NCBI GenBank assembly: GCA_037833965.1
Contig: AP031356.1
Coordinates: 12,360,501-12,424,500 of the forward strand
Source of the DNA: Marchantia polymorpha subsp. ruderalis
Taxonomy: Eukaryota > Streptophyta > Marchantiopsida > Marchantiales > Marchantiaceae
Direction of reading: 5' to 3'
DNA: 64,000 nucleotides
How positions within the stretch are numbered: the stretch's first letter is position 1; each line of letters opens with the position of its first letter. Shown here piece after piece: positions 20,896-33,117 of this stretch. The translations under genes and the position numbers were made by a program. The notes under the pieces are model-generated. The model was not told the origin of the DNA and searched no databases. It saw only the letters and a list, made by a program, of their open reading frames with translations.

Positions 20896-22961
20896 TTCGC
20901 AATCGTCAATTCTTAGTCCCCTAACTTAATATTTCGAACCTGTAGTGCAATGTGGCAATCGTCCAGCTCAATACGCTCGAACTGGGCTCAAATCCTGGGA
21001 ACAACGATCAGCCCAAGTCATAAATTAAACAGATTGTGCACCAAATTCGGAACAGAGCTATCTTCTTCGAGGTACCTTAGGTAGAGCTGCCCTGGCTTAT
21101 AAATGGGCGGACGCGCCTGACAATATGATACGCACACGGTGGTGAGGATGCGAGATTCTTTCCGTAGCATACAAGGGCGACACTGTGGCGGTCAGTGGCT
21201 CTTATCCCTCTGTACCGTAGTATACAAGGACTTCATGGGCGGTCACATATTTGCAGAGCAGGACTGTTCTGCCAGCTTGTCGTTCTGCTCTGGCGGCGTT
21301 TGTCCCAAGCTCATGCGGACTCAGCTCATAGGTAGCATCGATTCCCGGTTCATCTGCACTGCCAAATAATTCCATCGTAACTGCCGACACGGCCGCCTTA
21401 CAGACCCTGTCCTCGACAGTGTGCTGTAGCATCCTTTCGAGGGTGGGGTTGCTGCCAAGCACCTATTTTCATTTCGGGGACGAATTCGTTCTTATGGCAC
21501 CGAGGCAAAATGTTTGATTTCTATGTTTTTTCATGCGACTCGTTGTCTTCGTCTGAGCTCCCCATCTTTATACGTATGGACTGAAGTTGGACACTTTACC
21601 TCGTTGCACATAGATGTCAGCACTGAGCTCCGAGATTCAGAAGATTCCACATAATGATGCAAGTTCACTTTCATTTCGTGGCCCTGCATTTCTCCGACTG
21701 ATCAGTGGCAGAGGATTCTGCGCGATTCATTGAGAACGCTACTTCTACACTCGTAGGGCCCTCGACCTTCCCATCAACAGCGACCAGATGCACTTGCATT
21801 GTTACAAGATTTATGCATAGGCAACGCTCACTCACTTCTCGCATGCGGTGAGAAATCCCAATGTTGGGATGTAGAAAGTGCGCTACCTTCTTTCGATTGC
21901 GAACAGCCTGTAACTGGAGGCTTTCCCAGATCAAGTCCTCGATTTTCCTTTCCAACGATGCTATAAGGTTTCAGTTGCGTCGAAAGAATGTCGGTACACA
22001 CATTCACGTAGAGCTGCACGGTCAATGGTACTACTCCCACAAAACTGATCAGCTTTCCTTTAGGCAGCAGAATTGTCCTGTCTACTTTCCTCTATCTCCA
22101 CCTTGTAATTAGACTGCTGTAGTTAGACTGCACAGGGGTAACAGACATGGGTGGACAACGCCCACCGTGGAGAACAAGGACTAAGAATTACTGCGTTAGA
22201 TGGACACCAGGAATTACCAGGCCTGTACAGATTTGATACTTGGACAGCTGTTTCTTCTCCACAAGTACATGATCCATCGATTAAATTAATCGGATGAGGT
22301 TTTCGCGTAACTGTGCTTTAACTTTGTGAAATACTCATCCACATGAGAGCTTATTCTTACAAAGATGGCTGGTAGCGGCACACCATCATCGTGCCAAACC
22401 TTACGCTTTGAACACTGTCAGCTACGCTGCTTCACCAAACGTCACATGGATTTGAAGATGCCAGGTTCATCCTTCTTTGAGCAGAAGTTCCCTGCATGCG
22501 TAATTTTCAGAAGATCGTGCAGCCGTGCCTCGGTATTACCTCCCCTTGAGCTGCGTAGATGTGAAGAGAGTTGGTGTCTGCTGACAGAATGTGTCTAATG
22601 TGCCCTACTTCGATGTGCTGAAAAGCTCCAGCCACCATCGCTGGACTGTAAAATGTCTACTCCGCGTAGCAGTCATCCAAGCATTCAGAACTGACACAAT
22701 GAATCCGCTTTTCTGACTGGTGACCATGTCCCTCGGTGTTTCTCTTGGTACATCGAAATAATCAGGTGCCTTGAAAAGCTGCATATTCAGAAACTCTTGA
22801 ACATGGGCTCGGTTAATTGATACTATGTGCAAATTGACAGTGGACTTCCGATAACAAATTGCGCTCTATGAGCAAGCCCTGGAGCTTCATGAAGCCTGAA
22901 AGTTTGACAGATTCTCTAATGCAAATATTGAACGATGGACGGCGCTTGGCACCGGTCGGTA
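20896..22961. other. Intergenic DNA between the two single-exon genes
   Basis: Contains the sarcosine oxidase promoter and the 3' end of the desulfhydrase-like gene. Open frames up to 94 codons were examined on both strands; none resembles a known protein. No repeats or RNA genes were recognised. Confidence 0.45.
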
Positions 22962-24281
22962 TCATTTCGAGGTGCACATTCCTACTAGAGAATTGATTGC
23001 GTCCCGAAGTTGCACATAGTCCTCCATCTTGTTGTAAATCTGGTGCGACACACGGGCATAGGCGGTGATGCCTGGAATCTTGGTGATTCGATCTGCACTC
23101 TCCTGGTCTTCCTTTGAGACGTAGTGCATTGGAACCTCGACATGAAATTCCTCGCGCAGACGTGTTCTCAGATCCAATCCCTCATCGAACGACTGTATGT
23201 TAAGAACAGGTGGCAATCCTACCATCACCATGGAGGCCACCATCTCCGGCGGGGCGCCGCAAGCTGTCCCCCATTCATTGGCAAGCCAATCTCCCATGGC
23301 TAGCACAGAGTCGTGGTTCAATCTTCTGAGCGCGTCGAGACCTCCTGCTTCTCTCAAAACGAACTCCTCCGCAGCAGGAATGGCGAGCTGGGCAGAATAA
23401 TCTCGAGTGCCAACCCACGAACACTCGGCTGCCAATCCCAGACCATGCGTGGTTGAAACCACCGGGTGATGGAGGCTGCCGAGATGTTGCGGTTTGCAGT
23501 GGAAGAAGGCGACCACTTCGGGTGCGAAGAACCATTTGTGGCAATTGCTGGTGTAGAAATCTGCGTCCAAATCCTGAACATCTACTTCCACGCTCCCGAA
23601 AGCGTGCGCTCCGTCCACAAACACTTGTTCTACGCCATAGCTTCTGCACAAGCTGACCATATCTTTCACGGGCAAAAGCATCGAAGGCATGGATGTGATA
23701 TGATCTAACACTGCCAAGCGAATAATTCGACCTGGACTCTCCTCACGAGCCTTCGCAAGAGAGTCACGAAAGAAGCCTAGGGCGTGGGATGGAGAGGAGA
23801 CAGGAAACGGAATCTTGGCACTGATTAATTCGGCACCCACTCTGGCGGCAATCGCTTCGAAGCACGCTCTGTAAGCTCCGTACGCATGATTCAACAACAA
23901 AATTGCATCTCCTTTGTGAAACCTCCCCTCCAAGAATCCCCACACGAGTTCTTGAGCTACCATGGAGGCTGCGGTGGTGGCATTGTCCAGGAGGACGACT
24001 TGGTCGACATTCTGCGCGTTGATCAACCTTGCGATTGCCGTTCTCGATGCCAACAAACCATCCTCCATTTGATGGTAGACGAAAGTATCCGGTTGCTTGA
24101 ACCATTTGTGCTTCCACTCTTCTTGAGCCTTCTGGACAGCCGACGGACAGCTCCCAAAACTTCCGTGGTTAAGTCGAGCCACGCCCGCTTCATGGTGATC
24201 AAATTCTCTCTCCCTCACATCACTTGCGACCTTCAATCGCTGGAATGTCTGCGCAAGAACCTCTTCCGCACTCTTCTGCAT
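22962..24281 (-). CDS. L-cysteine desulfhydrase-like PLP enzyme, single exon
   Basis: Class-V aminotransferase-fold enzyme of the isopenicillin-N-epimerase/NifS-like branch. Plant members act as L-cysteine desulfhydrase, releasing sulfide, pyruvate and ammonia from cysteine in the cytosol. The 439-residue frame is the family's usual length and has no intron. Near the N-terminus LNHGSFGSCP (37-46) is the characteristic substrate loop. NATTAAS (100-106) binds PLP phosphate. FVDGAHAFG (221-229) carries the Asp223 that contacts the pyridine nitrogen and His226. SNCHKWFFAP (245-254) contains the Schiff-base Lys249. The C-terminal domain includes ARVSHQIYN (409-417), with an Arg expected to bind the substrate carboxylate. 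Start at 24281 is the first ATG of the frame and gives a plausible short N-terminus. No transit peptide or peroxisomal signal was seen. Assignment of desulfhydrase versus other activities rests on overall likeness. Confidence 0.9.
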   Translation of the reverse strand: MQKSAEEVLAQTFQRLKVASDVREREFDHHEAGVARLNHGSFGSCPSAVQKAQEEWKHKWFKQPDTFVYHQMEDGLLASRTAIARLINAQNVDQVVLLDNATTAASMVAQELVWGFLEGRFHKGDAILLLNHAYGAYRACFEAIAARVGAELISAKIPFPVSSPSHALGFFRDSLAKAREESPGRIIRLAVLDHITSMPSMLLPVKDMVSLCRSYGVEQVFVDGAHAFGSVEVDVQDLDADFYTSNCHKWFFAPEVVAFFHCKPQHLGSLHHPVVSTTHGLGLAAECSWVGTRDYSAQLAIPAAEEFVLREAGGLDALRRLNHDSVLAMGDWLANEWGTACGAPPEMVASMVMVGLPPVLNIQSFDEGLDLRTRLREEFHVEVPMHYVSKEDQESADRITKIPGITAYARVSHQIYNKMEDYVQLRDAINSLVGMCTSK

Positions 24282-25555
24282 CGTGTCCTAACGAAGGCTG
24301 CTAATCGTGCCCGTCACGCTCTAGTCCACCACGGAGAAACACTCATCCCTCGGCACGCATGCACGGCCCAGATCAAGAAGAGTCGCTTCGAGGATGGAAA
24401 TTGATACGCACCGACTTCACAGACACAGAGCGTCAACGAGGTTCGACTTCGGTCAAAGAGAAATATGCAATCTGCCTCCATGTGGGTCCAAACGACCACA
24501 TAAAGGTGGATCACAACAGACGGAAATGCTGGGCATCAGAGTGAAGCACAGAGTGCAGGTGGCTGCAAGTCTTGGACTGAATATAAAACAGCCAGAGTCA
24601 GGTGGATTTACAATATGAAGGACAGGAGGATTCTCTCGTGCCGTTCTGTGTCAGGCACAGAAACAAAAATCATCTCCCTCTGCATGACCTCCTCCCAAGA
24701 ACGGGCCTCCTGCTGAACAAACCCAAACCCACCCATGTCCTCTCCTTCGTTCTTCTACTGACCAGAAAGGGATTTCAATTGTCCCGACGTCAAGCGGATA
24801 TACGAGCGCATCCCGGAGCAAGATTGAGACTAGCGGAGGTTGGGCGATGCGTTTATGGCCAAATAGGCAGATGGCCATCAAATGCGCAGTCCGGTGCTCG
24901 TCCTTTCCTCCATAGTGGTGCGCATCTTCGTTTGAAAAACCACCGTCTGGCATCCCTTCCAATTCGTCGACACGAGATTGAGCCAAGTTACAGATTTCCA
25001 ATACTCTGTTGAGTGTCTAAAAGAAAGTCATCTGTATTCTCAGAGCAGTGACTCCAAGTTTTGAAAATTTTGATATCGTGAATCGAATTTGATTCTGGAT
25101 TACGTGTTTGCACGTTCTCCTTACAAAAGCAGGCATGATGAACGAGCTGTGGAGTCTTGTCCTACTACACACTCAAAACGCTGTCGAAATGATTAGGTGT
25201 ATGCATGATACAACATTTCCCTCTCTATAGCTTGTGTAGGTAGGGGAGATAGGTACATACGAACGAAGTTGCAGGAAACTTTGTTCCGCTAAGTTTTCAC
25301 AGATGAGCATGAGGTTTAACTTCAACTATAATTCGCTCCTGCCTTAATTTCGATCGAACCTGTGCGAAGCTAGGTGTGTTGCTACGAACATATACCGTGC
25401 CATAATACATCGGCCAGCAGGCGGCATGATGAATATCTATCTACATGGACACCGAGGCCAACAAATGTACTTGAGCCTTAGCATGGTTCCTGCTAAAGAT
25501 TACAACTCGCATACGAGAGATGTGAGACGCCCAAAAGATGCAAAACTTTCTTGAT
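24282..25555. other. Intergenic DNA between desulfhydrase and xylulose kinase genes
   Basis: Upstream region of the desulfhydrase-like gene and 3' region of xylulose kinase. An open frame of 136 codons at 24602-25012 (plus) and one of 116 codons on the other strand overlap it; neither resembles a protein family. Confidence 0.45.
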
Positions 25556-28500
25556 CTAGTCGATCGGTATAGATTGAGCTAAGGATAGTTGGAGGAGTAG
25601 CTTCTCGCACATGAGCTTTTTCTCCGCTAGCGAATCATAGGAGCCATGCAATTCCGAGGCACCAGCCGTGGTAGCTAGTGATAGCTGAGTTGCTGAGTCC
25701 TCTGATGCTTCTTTCAAAAGTGAGGCAAAGGTGAAGGTTTTGTCCGTCCTTAAGCGATGTCCATGGGCTGCGCGCAATGCAGCCCCAAGAGAAGCCGAAT
25801 CTGCCCCAACGCAAATCAGAATCACTGATGAGATCAGAAGAATGCTTTTGCAACGACAGGATGCGGTATCAACCCGCGATGGATGCATATTTTGACACGA
25901 TGACGTACGTAATCCACGGGTACAAATCAACGAACAGAAGGTCGATCAGAAACTCATTTCCACTTTTACCTGGTCTCGATGCGATGTACACATTGCATCC
26001 AAAAACATCTGCACAGACTCTCAATAGATGATGATTGGCTGAGGCTCCTCCCGTTGCAATCACACGCTCGGGATCAGGCATACCAAAATTCTTAGCATGG
26101 CTCCTCATTGCCATGAACTGGCCTTCTACAATGGCTCTGACCTGCAAGAGGGTAACGTTTCGACACGCTAAGAAACTAGCCAACTGAATCAGATGACCAA
26201 CATAATCCAGAAAACACAGTCCATGTTAATGTGCAGCCCTGACTTTTAAGAAGCATCTTGTAACAATATCCAATATCGTACGAGAAAAGGGCTGAGTTGA
26301 AGAAACTATACTGAGCCAATCGGAGAATTTGTCCAGAACTTCGATCTCGGAAGATGCAACATGAAAGCAAATAAGTTGCAGAACCCTAGCTCTAGTCGAC
26401 ATGCAATACACGGCTCGAGGAAAAGCATTAGCTCTTCGAGTGTCCTGTCCAGGTGAGTATTCTACAAATTTTTCAAGAGACACTGTCATGTTTCGACTTA
26501 CCTCAGTGGGGTCATCAAAAGAGTCCACATGGACTACAGCTGATCCGCTGTTCTCCTTCAAGTCGAAGCGATGCCTACCAGCTGTATTGGTTGAATCACA
26601 TATGCAAAACGCATCTCTCATGATTATGGCTAATGATTGAGAGTGGAGATGAGTACATGTGCTAAATTCGAGTAGAATTTAGCACATGTACGTACTTATG
26701 ATTGACATATCGAGTGTACATTGCTGAAAACAACTGAGCCGAAGGAGATTAATGGGCCACTCACCAGGTAATGGAGGCAAAATTTCTGGTTCTGAATAGT
26801 AGAATCCAATTTTTCCTCCTGTGAAACAATCAGAATATATCTACATGAACTGGAGCACTTTAGATGCGAGCAGCTGGCAAAAAACTTAATAACCGTAGAT
26901 ATGTGGTGGGCAGTATCTATGGCCAAACCGTTCAAAGGAGAAGTTTCGTCCAGAAGTCGGTTGAAGGTGTCCCATGACTTCCCAGCACATTTGTCACGCA
27001 CCTCTGCGTTAAACACACCAATCATTTAGCCAACCCAAGTATCTGCACAACACTTATCGGGATTCGGTGCGTAAGTATAACAATATGAGAACAAGAAAAG
27101 GACCTGGACAATGTTTCCTTACCTTGGCGAGTAAGAGAGCCATTTTTGTAACACAGCATACACATATACGAGTTTGGATCCACAGGATTTGGGAATATAT
27201 GCCCATCGACTCCAGGCTTTGGATCTGTAGATACACCGAAAACCTGCGACATAAACCGCCACCACAGCATGTCAAGACATCTTTCTTCCTTCACTAGAAG
27301 ATAATACTTTTACGATGCCGGTTCTATCTGGTCTAGCAACATGTGTTGTAAGCAGGTTTGTACACCGAGTATCGCCTTACAGTATCGCTAGTACCCAAGC
27401 TTATGCCCAGATCACCGGGCTTCTCTATCGCCAGTCCTGAAATCCCACAAAACTGATATTATACGTAAGGATTCGCATCCCACACTTCCACATACAGAAA
27501 GACTTCTAACTAGCAATATACAACTGTTGCAAAAAGAATGCTTTTAAGCAAACGGGTGTCTTGTTGAGTAAAAGAGTACCTGCAAGGCTACATGGATTAT
27601 CTCCAGACCAGTTGATTCCTACACATTCTGGACTAAAACCATATCTGCGACACATAATTACAAAACCATGAATTTAGTCTGCCTAGTCACTCAAACTCGA
27701 CTATTTTCTACCATCTTGACACCAATCACGTAATGTATGAACAAAACATATGCTCCCTAAGACATATTTGACAACTATGATAACTAACTTAGACCGCATG
27801 CGTCACTCAAATTGCGACGGAACTGATATCTAGTGTTTAGACAGCAATCATAATATTTACCGAAAGCAGAGCTGATAGGGCCTGAAAGAAAAATGAGAAC
27901 AAACCTGTTTACAAAGTACGAGTGAATCTTGCCCGCTAATCCATGTGATGGTGCTAAGTTTCCCAACTTCTCCTTCAGGTTAGGTGCCGTAGCCTGTCAT
28001 AATTCGTGACAAGACTGAGGAATGTAAAATGCTGTAGTGGTATATTGGTTTACCCGTTCTCGAGATACTTTAAAGAGCCGGTGTTCACAATTCATCATTT
28101 GAACAGATCACCTAACAGTTAATCGAAACTGACCTCAAGAGCTGCATCAGACCAAGTTCTCTCTTTGAGATCCATCAGATTCATCCCAGCTCCATCCGCG
28201 TGGTCGATGCTCGCATAATTCCCCACGAGAAGGGATGCCATGAAGGAGCTGACTAATGAGATTCTTTCTGTGGTGTTGTAGACATCCTCCTGTTTGTGCA
28301 GATTAACCACACACCAACCATGATAGTAAGCTAGACACTAAACACAAAAAAGCGGATTGTTTGCTTTTCATCTCGTCACGAAAATCTGATTATGTGATCA
28401 ACCATTCTCCAGAATGGGGAACAAACAAATACTATCCAGTTTGCAAGAACGAATTCACACACTAAAACAGCTTGCACGTACAGTTCCATACAATGCAGTC

Positions 28501-29136
28501 AAGAGCAGACGATTCCGTGAAAGATGTAATGTCAATTCGGTTGGATTTCTTCACAACAATGAATGGCGACGATAGGGCGAAGGTTACCTGTGTCTGATAA
28601 AGTTTACGAATCTGCGGACCGGTAAACCTTTCGTGTGCTCGAGAACCGGTAAGATCACACAGAGCTTGAGGGCCCCCGAGAGCCTCTTCGATTTCCTCGC
28701 ATTGTTTGGATGAGCTGCTGTCCATCCAAACGGGTGAATCGTTTGTGGAAAAAACGTCCTTCAGTTGCGACACCAATGTCTGTGATGCATCTAAGCGCCT
28801 CAAAACCTCACTGCTGCCTATTTTCCAGTAAACACTGCCATGCTGTTGGCCACTCCCTGAGACCGCCACCACTTTATGAAAAGGAAAGCCATTTTTCTTC
28901 AATTTGTCCAGGCCGGTCTGCAATGCCTCAACCCACATGAGCACAGGACCCGTGATCCTCCCAATACCACCCCTGTTTCGATGAACACCATCCTTGGTCT
29001 CATAATGTGGCAATTCCGAATCGAAGTGCACATTTTCAAACGCCACGATTTTCAATTTCGCATCGAGAGCTGTCACCTTCAACGACTGTGTGGAACTGTC
29101 AAAGCCCAGATATATGACATCATCCTCGGTCCCCAT
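25556..29136 (-). CDS. Xylulose kinase, cytosolic type, eleven exons
   Basis: FGGY-family kinase that phosphorylates D-xylulose (ATP to ADP), feeding the pentose phosphate pathway. Exons in transcription order: 29136-28588, 28289-28134, 27993-27905, 27644-27580, 27436-27381, 27243-27123, 27003-26929, 26818-26765, 26581-26502, 26141-25970, 25800-25556. All introns are GT-AG and in phase, giving 553 residues against about 558 for Arabidopsis XK2. The N-terminal ATPase motif YLGFDSSTQSLK is at 9-20. SGSGQQHGSVYW, WMDSSSS and GSRAHERFTGPQI follow in exon 1. WSGDNPCSLAGL in exons 4-5 supplies the predicted catalytic base Asp280. GTSDT and VIATGGASAN are adenosine-phosphate motifs, and DSASLGAALRAAHG closes the C-terminal domain. 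There is no N-terminal transit peptide, which fits the cytosolic rather than the plastid paralogue. No defect was seen. Confidence 0.95.
26653..26691. repeat. 17-bp perfect inverted repeat in xylulose kinase intron 8
   Basis: GTACATGTGCTAAATTC at 26653-26669 and its exact complement at 26675-26691 flank a 5-nt loop. The arm ends run into GTACGTAC. It would form a short strong hairpin in the pre-mRNA. Confidence 0.75.
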
Positions 29137-29213
29137 TGCAATTCCCTGTCCACCTTCTTTTCACCCGAATAATAGAAGAATTCTCCTGAAAAAACCTCTG
29201 AAGTTCCTGAACC

Positions 29214-29224
29214 TTCTTATATAC
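29214..29224 (-). promoter_or_regulatory. Candidate TATA box of xylulose kinase
   Basis: On the minus strand the sequence reads GTGTATATAAG about 80-90 bp upstream of the start codon at 29136, giving a plausible transcription start near 29185 and a 5' leader of about 50 nt. Confidence 0.5.
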
Positions 29225-31994
29225 ACGAGTGCTCCTTCCTTACCACTTCTTACAAAGATCTTGCTAGTGTTCGTCTCCGGCCGTAAGAATGACCAACCTC
29301 CCGCAGCTTCTCCACTAGACCTCCCAACAATTTCTGCAATTTCGGAGGTCAGCACGGCCCACAGGCTTCAAATTCTGAGCTCGTCATCTTCCACACCGAA
29401 CATCTGTCTTGGCTTTTCGCAATTCAAAGTATATCTACAAACTAGCGAAGAATCTCAGTTCAGGCACAGGTTAGTTATCTCCAATGCTCCCAGCTTTCAC
29501 CCTCCATAAAAAGAAATACGATGGACAACTACTTCCTCTATTCTTATCGTCAGAAGCTTACTGGACAATCGCGACCTTCTCCAACTCAATCCGAAATCAA
29601 CCGAGCCCGAACCCTCCCGATGCAATCACCAAGTATCTCTCTTAGGTGCAGGCAAGTATCAGCCTCGAGACAGCGCAGAGCTGAAATCGGTATTCTACAC
29701 TACGGTTCCCTGTCGTCCTCGCAGCTCAAAAGACTTCGGAGGACGCGTGACAGGTCACACACATCCAATCAGAACTTTTCCTGTGAATATAAAATTATCC
29801 GAGATAATATAAGGACGAATATGCGTTATCCCTCAGAAGTCCCAACGTTCTTCTCTTCGATCCAAACGTCTCCTCGGAATTTGAACAAGACCGATGAAAG
29901 ATTGAAAAGCACAAATTCTCGCCCCCTTGATACACCAGCACACAATGGGCCCCCACCTTCCGAACTCTTTTCCCTTCGCGAAAGAGGTACAGAGCCAGAA
30001 ATTTCAACAGTCCACATCAGGTTGCATCGACTCACCCAGAGGACTACTCGACGCAAACTCGCGCCTCGCTATTTGGTCCATCTTCCAAACAATTGCTTTT
30101 TTAAGTGCCGATTGCGCTCCACAAAGAATGGCCCAGCCTCACGCTCACGCTTGAAAGCAAGACCGACATGAACTTTTAACGTGACCCATCAGTTATTGTT
30201 TGGTGTAGCTAACGAGCATCTATCCAGTACCTACCAACGGAAATCCGCCTCGGTACAGTGCAAGGGAGCCTCACGCGTTGGGAAGCGCCATGCATGCACT
30301 TCTGCTGCATGTGTACCAGAGCTCGACGTCTCCGTCATGGGTAGACCCCGATCCAGTAGCTCATTATAGTATCCGTCTCTGCGGCCAATGTGCTAGAGAG
30401 CACTCCCGAGGTTCATCTCACGGTGGTGGCTGTTCCTCACAGAGACTTCGGATTTGAGAGAATCAAATGCTAGTGGGAACGTGAGAAATGCAAGCTTGAT
30501 GACAAGCAAGAGTCAAATAATGGCAATTCCGAGATGCTTTGGAGACTTATTTATGTGTTTGTTGGAGGTATACAATCTGTTCCGACGAGGATCGTACCGT
30601 CGTCCTTACCTGTTACCAAGATAAATGCCGTGTCTGGAGACTGGTAAAATCATGACGACATGCCTGGAGATATCTCTCGATGCTTTCAATTTCCGGACAA
30701 TAAGCCAGCGCTTCATCTGTACGTTCCGTGCCACGAGATTATCTCGATCTCGTACCACCAGGAAAAGAGAGGTTGAGAGGCCAACAGTAGACATCGATAC
30801 TCGCAAGAGCATCCATTGACTGACAGAAGAAACACTGTCGAACATACATCGAGGATGCATCTACTGCACTGCAATTACAGTAAAACCTTCCAGCATATTA
30901 CACCTTCTTCTAATTAGGATTCACAACCACAGTTTCTACCGTCTATCTCCATTCTTGACATCCTCGACGACAAGAAAATACATGCTTGACTTTCTGAGTT
31001 ATTGCTCATCGCAGAAACCACTTATGCCGTCCCAAAAGATAATGCAAAAGTATGAAAATCTTACAAAAACTTACACCATCATCATATATTTGATGATGGT
31101 GTAAAACCGACAGTATCCAGCGAATTTTCTTCCGTTGCTGTCAGGAGAGAACAACCCGAAAGGAAGACTTCTTGGATTTTACAGTCGGGGATAATGAAAG
31201 ATAATGGAGCAGAATCTGCAGGGATCAAAAGTGAAAGGAACCCTTATGCCTTCCACAACACTTTCTCCGGTGCAACTTTCGAGCACATGGACCGAAAAGC
31301 CTCAGCACTTTTTTATCGAAGAAACATGACGTCCATTGCTCCAGGCCTTGAGGCCAGCCAGACATGCTGACTGTCAGATGACTTGCGTCCGGTCGCCAGC
31401 AGATGGAGGCCCCGGCATTGCACGTCGAGTAACGAAGATTATCGCCCGAAATTGCTCCCCGGTCTCCATCCACGACATTAAATGTGAAATCATGAAGGAA
31501 ATTGTCTCCCTGATTGATATTGTGATCTAATTGAACACCAATTTCTGACTCTTGCAAAAGAACCATAATTTTGTCGAGACGAGGACAAGTGAACAGGTGA
31601 GGGACTCAAAATAAATTTCACAATACCGCATTCCCCGAAGTTTATCCAAAGAAGCTCTAACTTGATCAATGCAAGGTTATGTTTGTAACAATTGTATTAC
31701 ACCATAACCATATTGAATGTGCCAGATCAATGTGATTACTGATTCACCTTGGAAAATACCATTAGAATTTTAATGGTTTCTTCATGTTTTAAAGATGTAA
31801 ACAATCTCTTTTCTATAGTTTCACATTTTTTATCAACTTAATTATTTTATGTTTTACGTGTGAACTGTGATATCATGAGTTTTTTTCATAGTGATGATTG
31901 TGATGATAGACAATATGATTTTATATATCTCTCGTTTTACTTTCAAAGGTAACGATAATTATTATTATTTTTTAACAAGATTCAACGTTGAAAT
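29225..31994. other. Intergenic DNA upstream of xylulose kinase
   Basis: The longest open frame is 216 codons (29521-30171, plus), rich in Ser, Arg and Thr, with no recognised domain; it is probably chance. A perfect 14-bp inverted repeat TTACACCATCATCA with a 6-nt loop lies at 31071-31104. A minus-strand frame of 113 codons at 31225-31566 is also unrecognised. Confidence 0.4.
31071..31104. repeat. 14-bp perfect inverted repeat
   Basis: TTACACCATCATCA (31071-31084) and TGATGATGGTGTAA (31091-31104) pair exactly around TATATT. It lies in non-coding DNA. Confidence 0.7.
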
Positions 31995-32504
31995 TAGGGA
32001 TCCGATCTGGTCGGGTAAAACCCGAAAACCTGAGTTCGGATCGGGTACGGCGGAGAGATGTACCCGAAAACTAGTAAAGCAACGACCGATAAAAGCTCAG
32101 GTGCAACCCAACCTGTTCCGTCTGCATCTGCTTCCACTCCGTCTCGTGAAACTCTCGTGCTCATCTCTCTTGTATGGCACTCCTCCTCCTCGTACTCGCA
32201 CCTCGCTCAATGCGATGCAGGCACCCGCTTCTGCGGCTAGCCGCGGCCCCGCAGCACTACCTATTCTGCTCCTCCTGATTCCTCAAAAGATTATCGCATC
32301 GCCTCCTAGTCAAGAAAATACTAGCAGATCCGATTTTTCGATTTCCAATTTCACTATTCCTCCACTTTCAATCGCTCGTCACTAAGGGCTCCCCACTTTC
32401 GGGGGAACGCGAGGTCTGCCTACGAGGGCTTTCTGCCCGCCGGGCCCGCAGCCCGACCTCCCGGGGAGGGCCGCCACGCTCCCGGGCTTAGGGTTTGGGG
32501 GTCC

Positions 32505-32524
32505 GGGGAGCCCTTAGTGGCGAG
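32505..32524. repeat. Inverted copy of the TIR tip inside the element
   Basis: GGGGAGCCCTTAGTGGCGAG is the near-exact complement of the first 20 bases of the element, so 32374-32524 could also fold or move as a 151-bp unit. A telo-box-like TTAGGGTTT lies just before it, near 32488. Confidence 0.6.
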
Positions 32525-32572
32525 GGTCGCCCTGCACCATATATTAAGCTGTTTGGTTTTTTTTTGGTTTCA

Positions 32573-32721
32573 GGAATTTGAGCCGGCTTCGCAAGGAGGA
32601 TGTAAGGATCGGCACGTTCGGTACACTTCTCATTCATTTTCCAGTCCGAGGAGGAACTTCAATTCTTCTTGAAATACATCAAGGGAAAGAAGTGAAGAAA
32701 GTTCTATATTATGGCACTTAA
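32573..32721 (+). other. Exon-like open stretch inside the TIR element
   Basis: A T-rich tract ending TTTCAG resembles an intron 3' end. One base later a frame of about 50 codons begins NLSRLRKEDVRIGTFG and ends KKVLYYGT and a stop. I do not recognise the protein. It may be a captured host exon, as in Pack-MULEs. Confidence 0.3.
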
Positions 32722-33080
32722 TTATAGTGATCGTGTTTAGTCGCATTGTAGGCCTGCATAATCATATTCGTCTAAGTGGATTAGACATTTCACTTTTCAT
32801 ATCATTATGATGTATCGGAAAATCGAAGAATCTAGCAAACAACGAAAAGCGTTGTTGGCATGGCATTCTTGGACCGAGTAGTGCAGGGTTTAGAGATTTA
32901 TCAACGTGAAACTCATATCTCCTCCCGTGAAAATCCTGGTACTTGGATGATGTACGCTCCGTGTATCGTACATGACATTTTCGAGACGATAGACGTATGA
33001 GGTTATGAGCAGCCATCGTACGCAAAAACCATATTTCGAGTTTAGTGATAAGTTATCATTAACTTAAACTAGGATCAGAG

Positions 33081-33117
33081 TTTTTTCTCCTCCCCTTTGT
33101 GAGGGGAGGAGAAAAAA
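33081..33117. repeat. 16-bp perfect hairpin
   Basis: TTTTTTCTCCTCCCCT and AGGGGAGGAGAAAAAA pair exactly around a 5-nt loop TTGTG, within the right half of the Mutator-like element. Confidence 0.8.

Noticed and set aside
29521..30171. 216-codon plus-strand frame
   Set aside because: Ser/Arg/Thr-rich composition, no recognisable domain, no splice context, and location in the upstream region of xylulose kinase; probably a chance frame.
31225..31566. 113-codon minus-strand frame
   Set aside because: No known domain, no splice partners, and a position in gene-poor DNA next to transposons.
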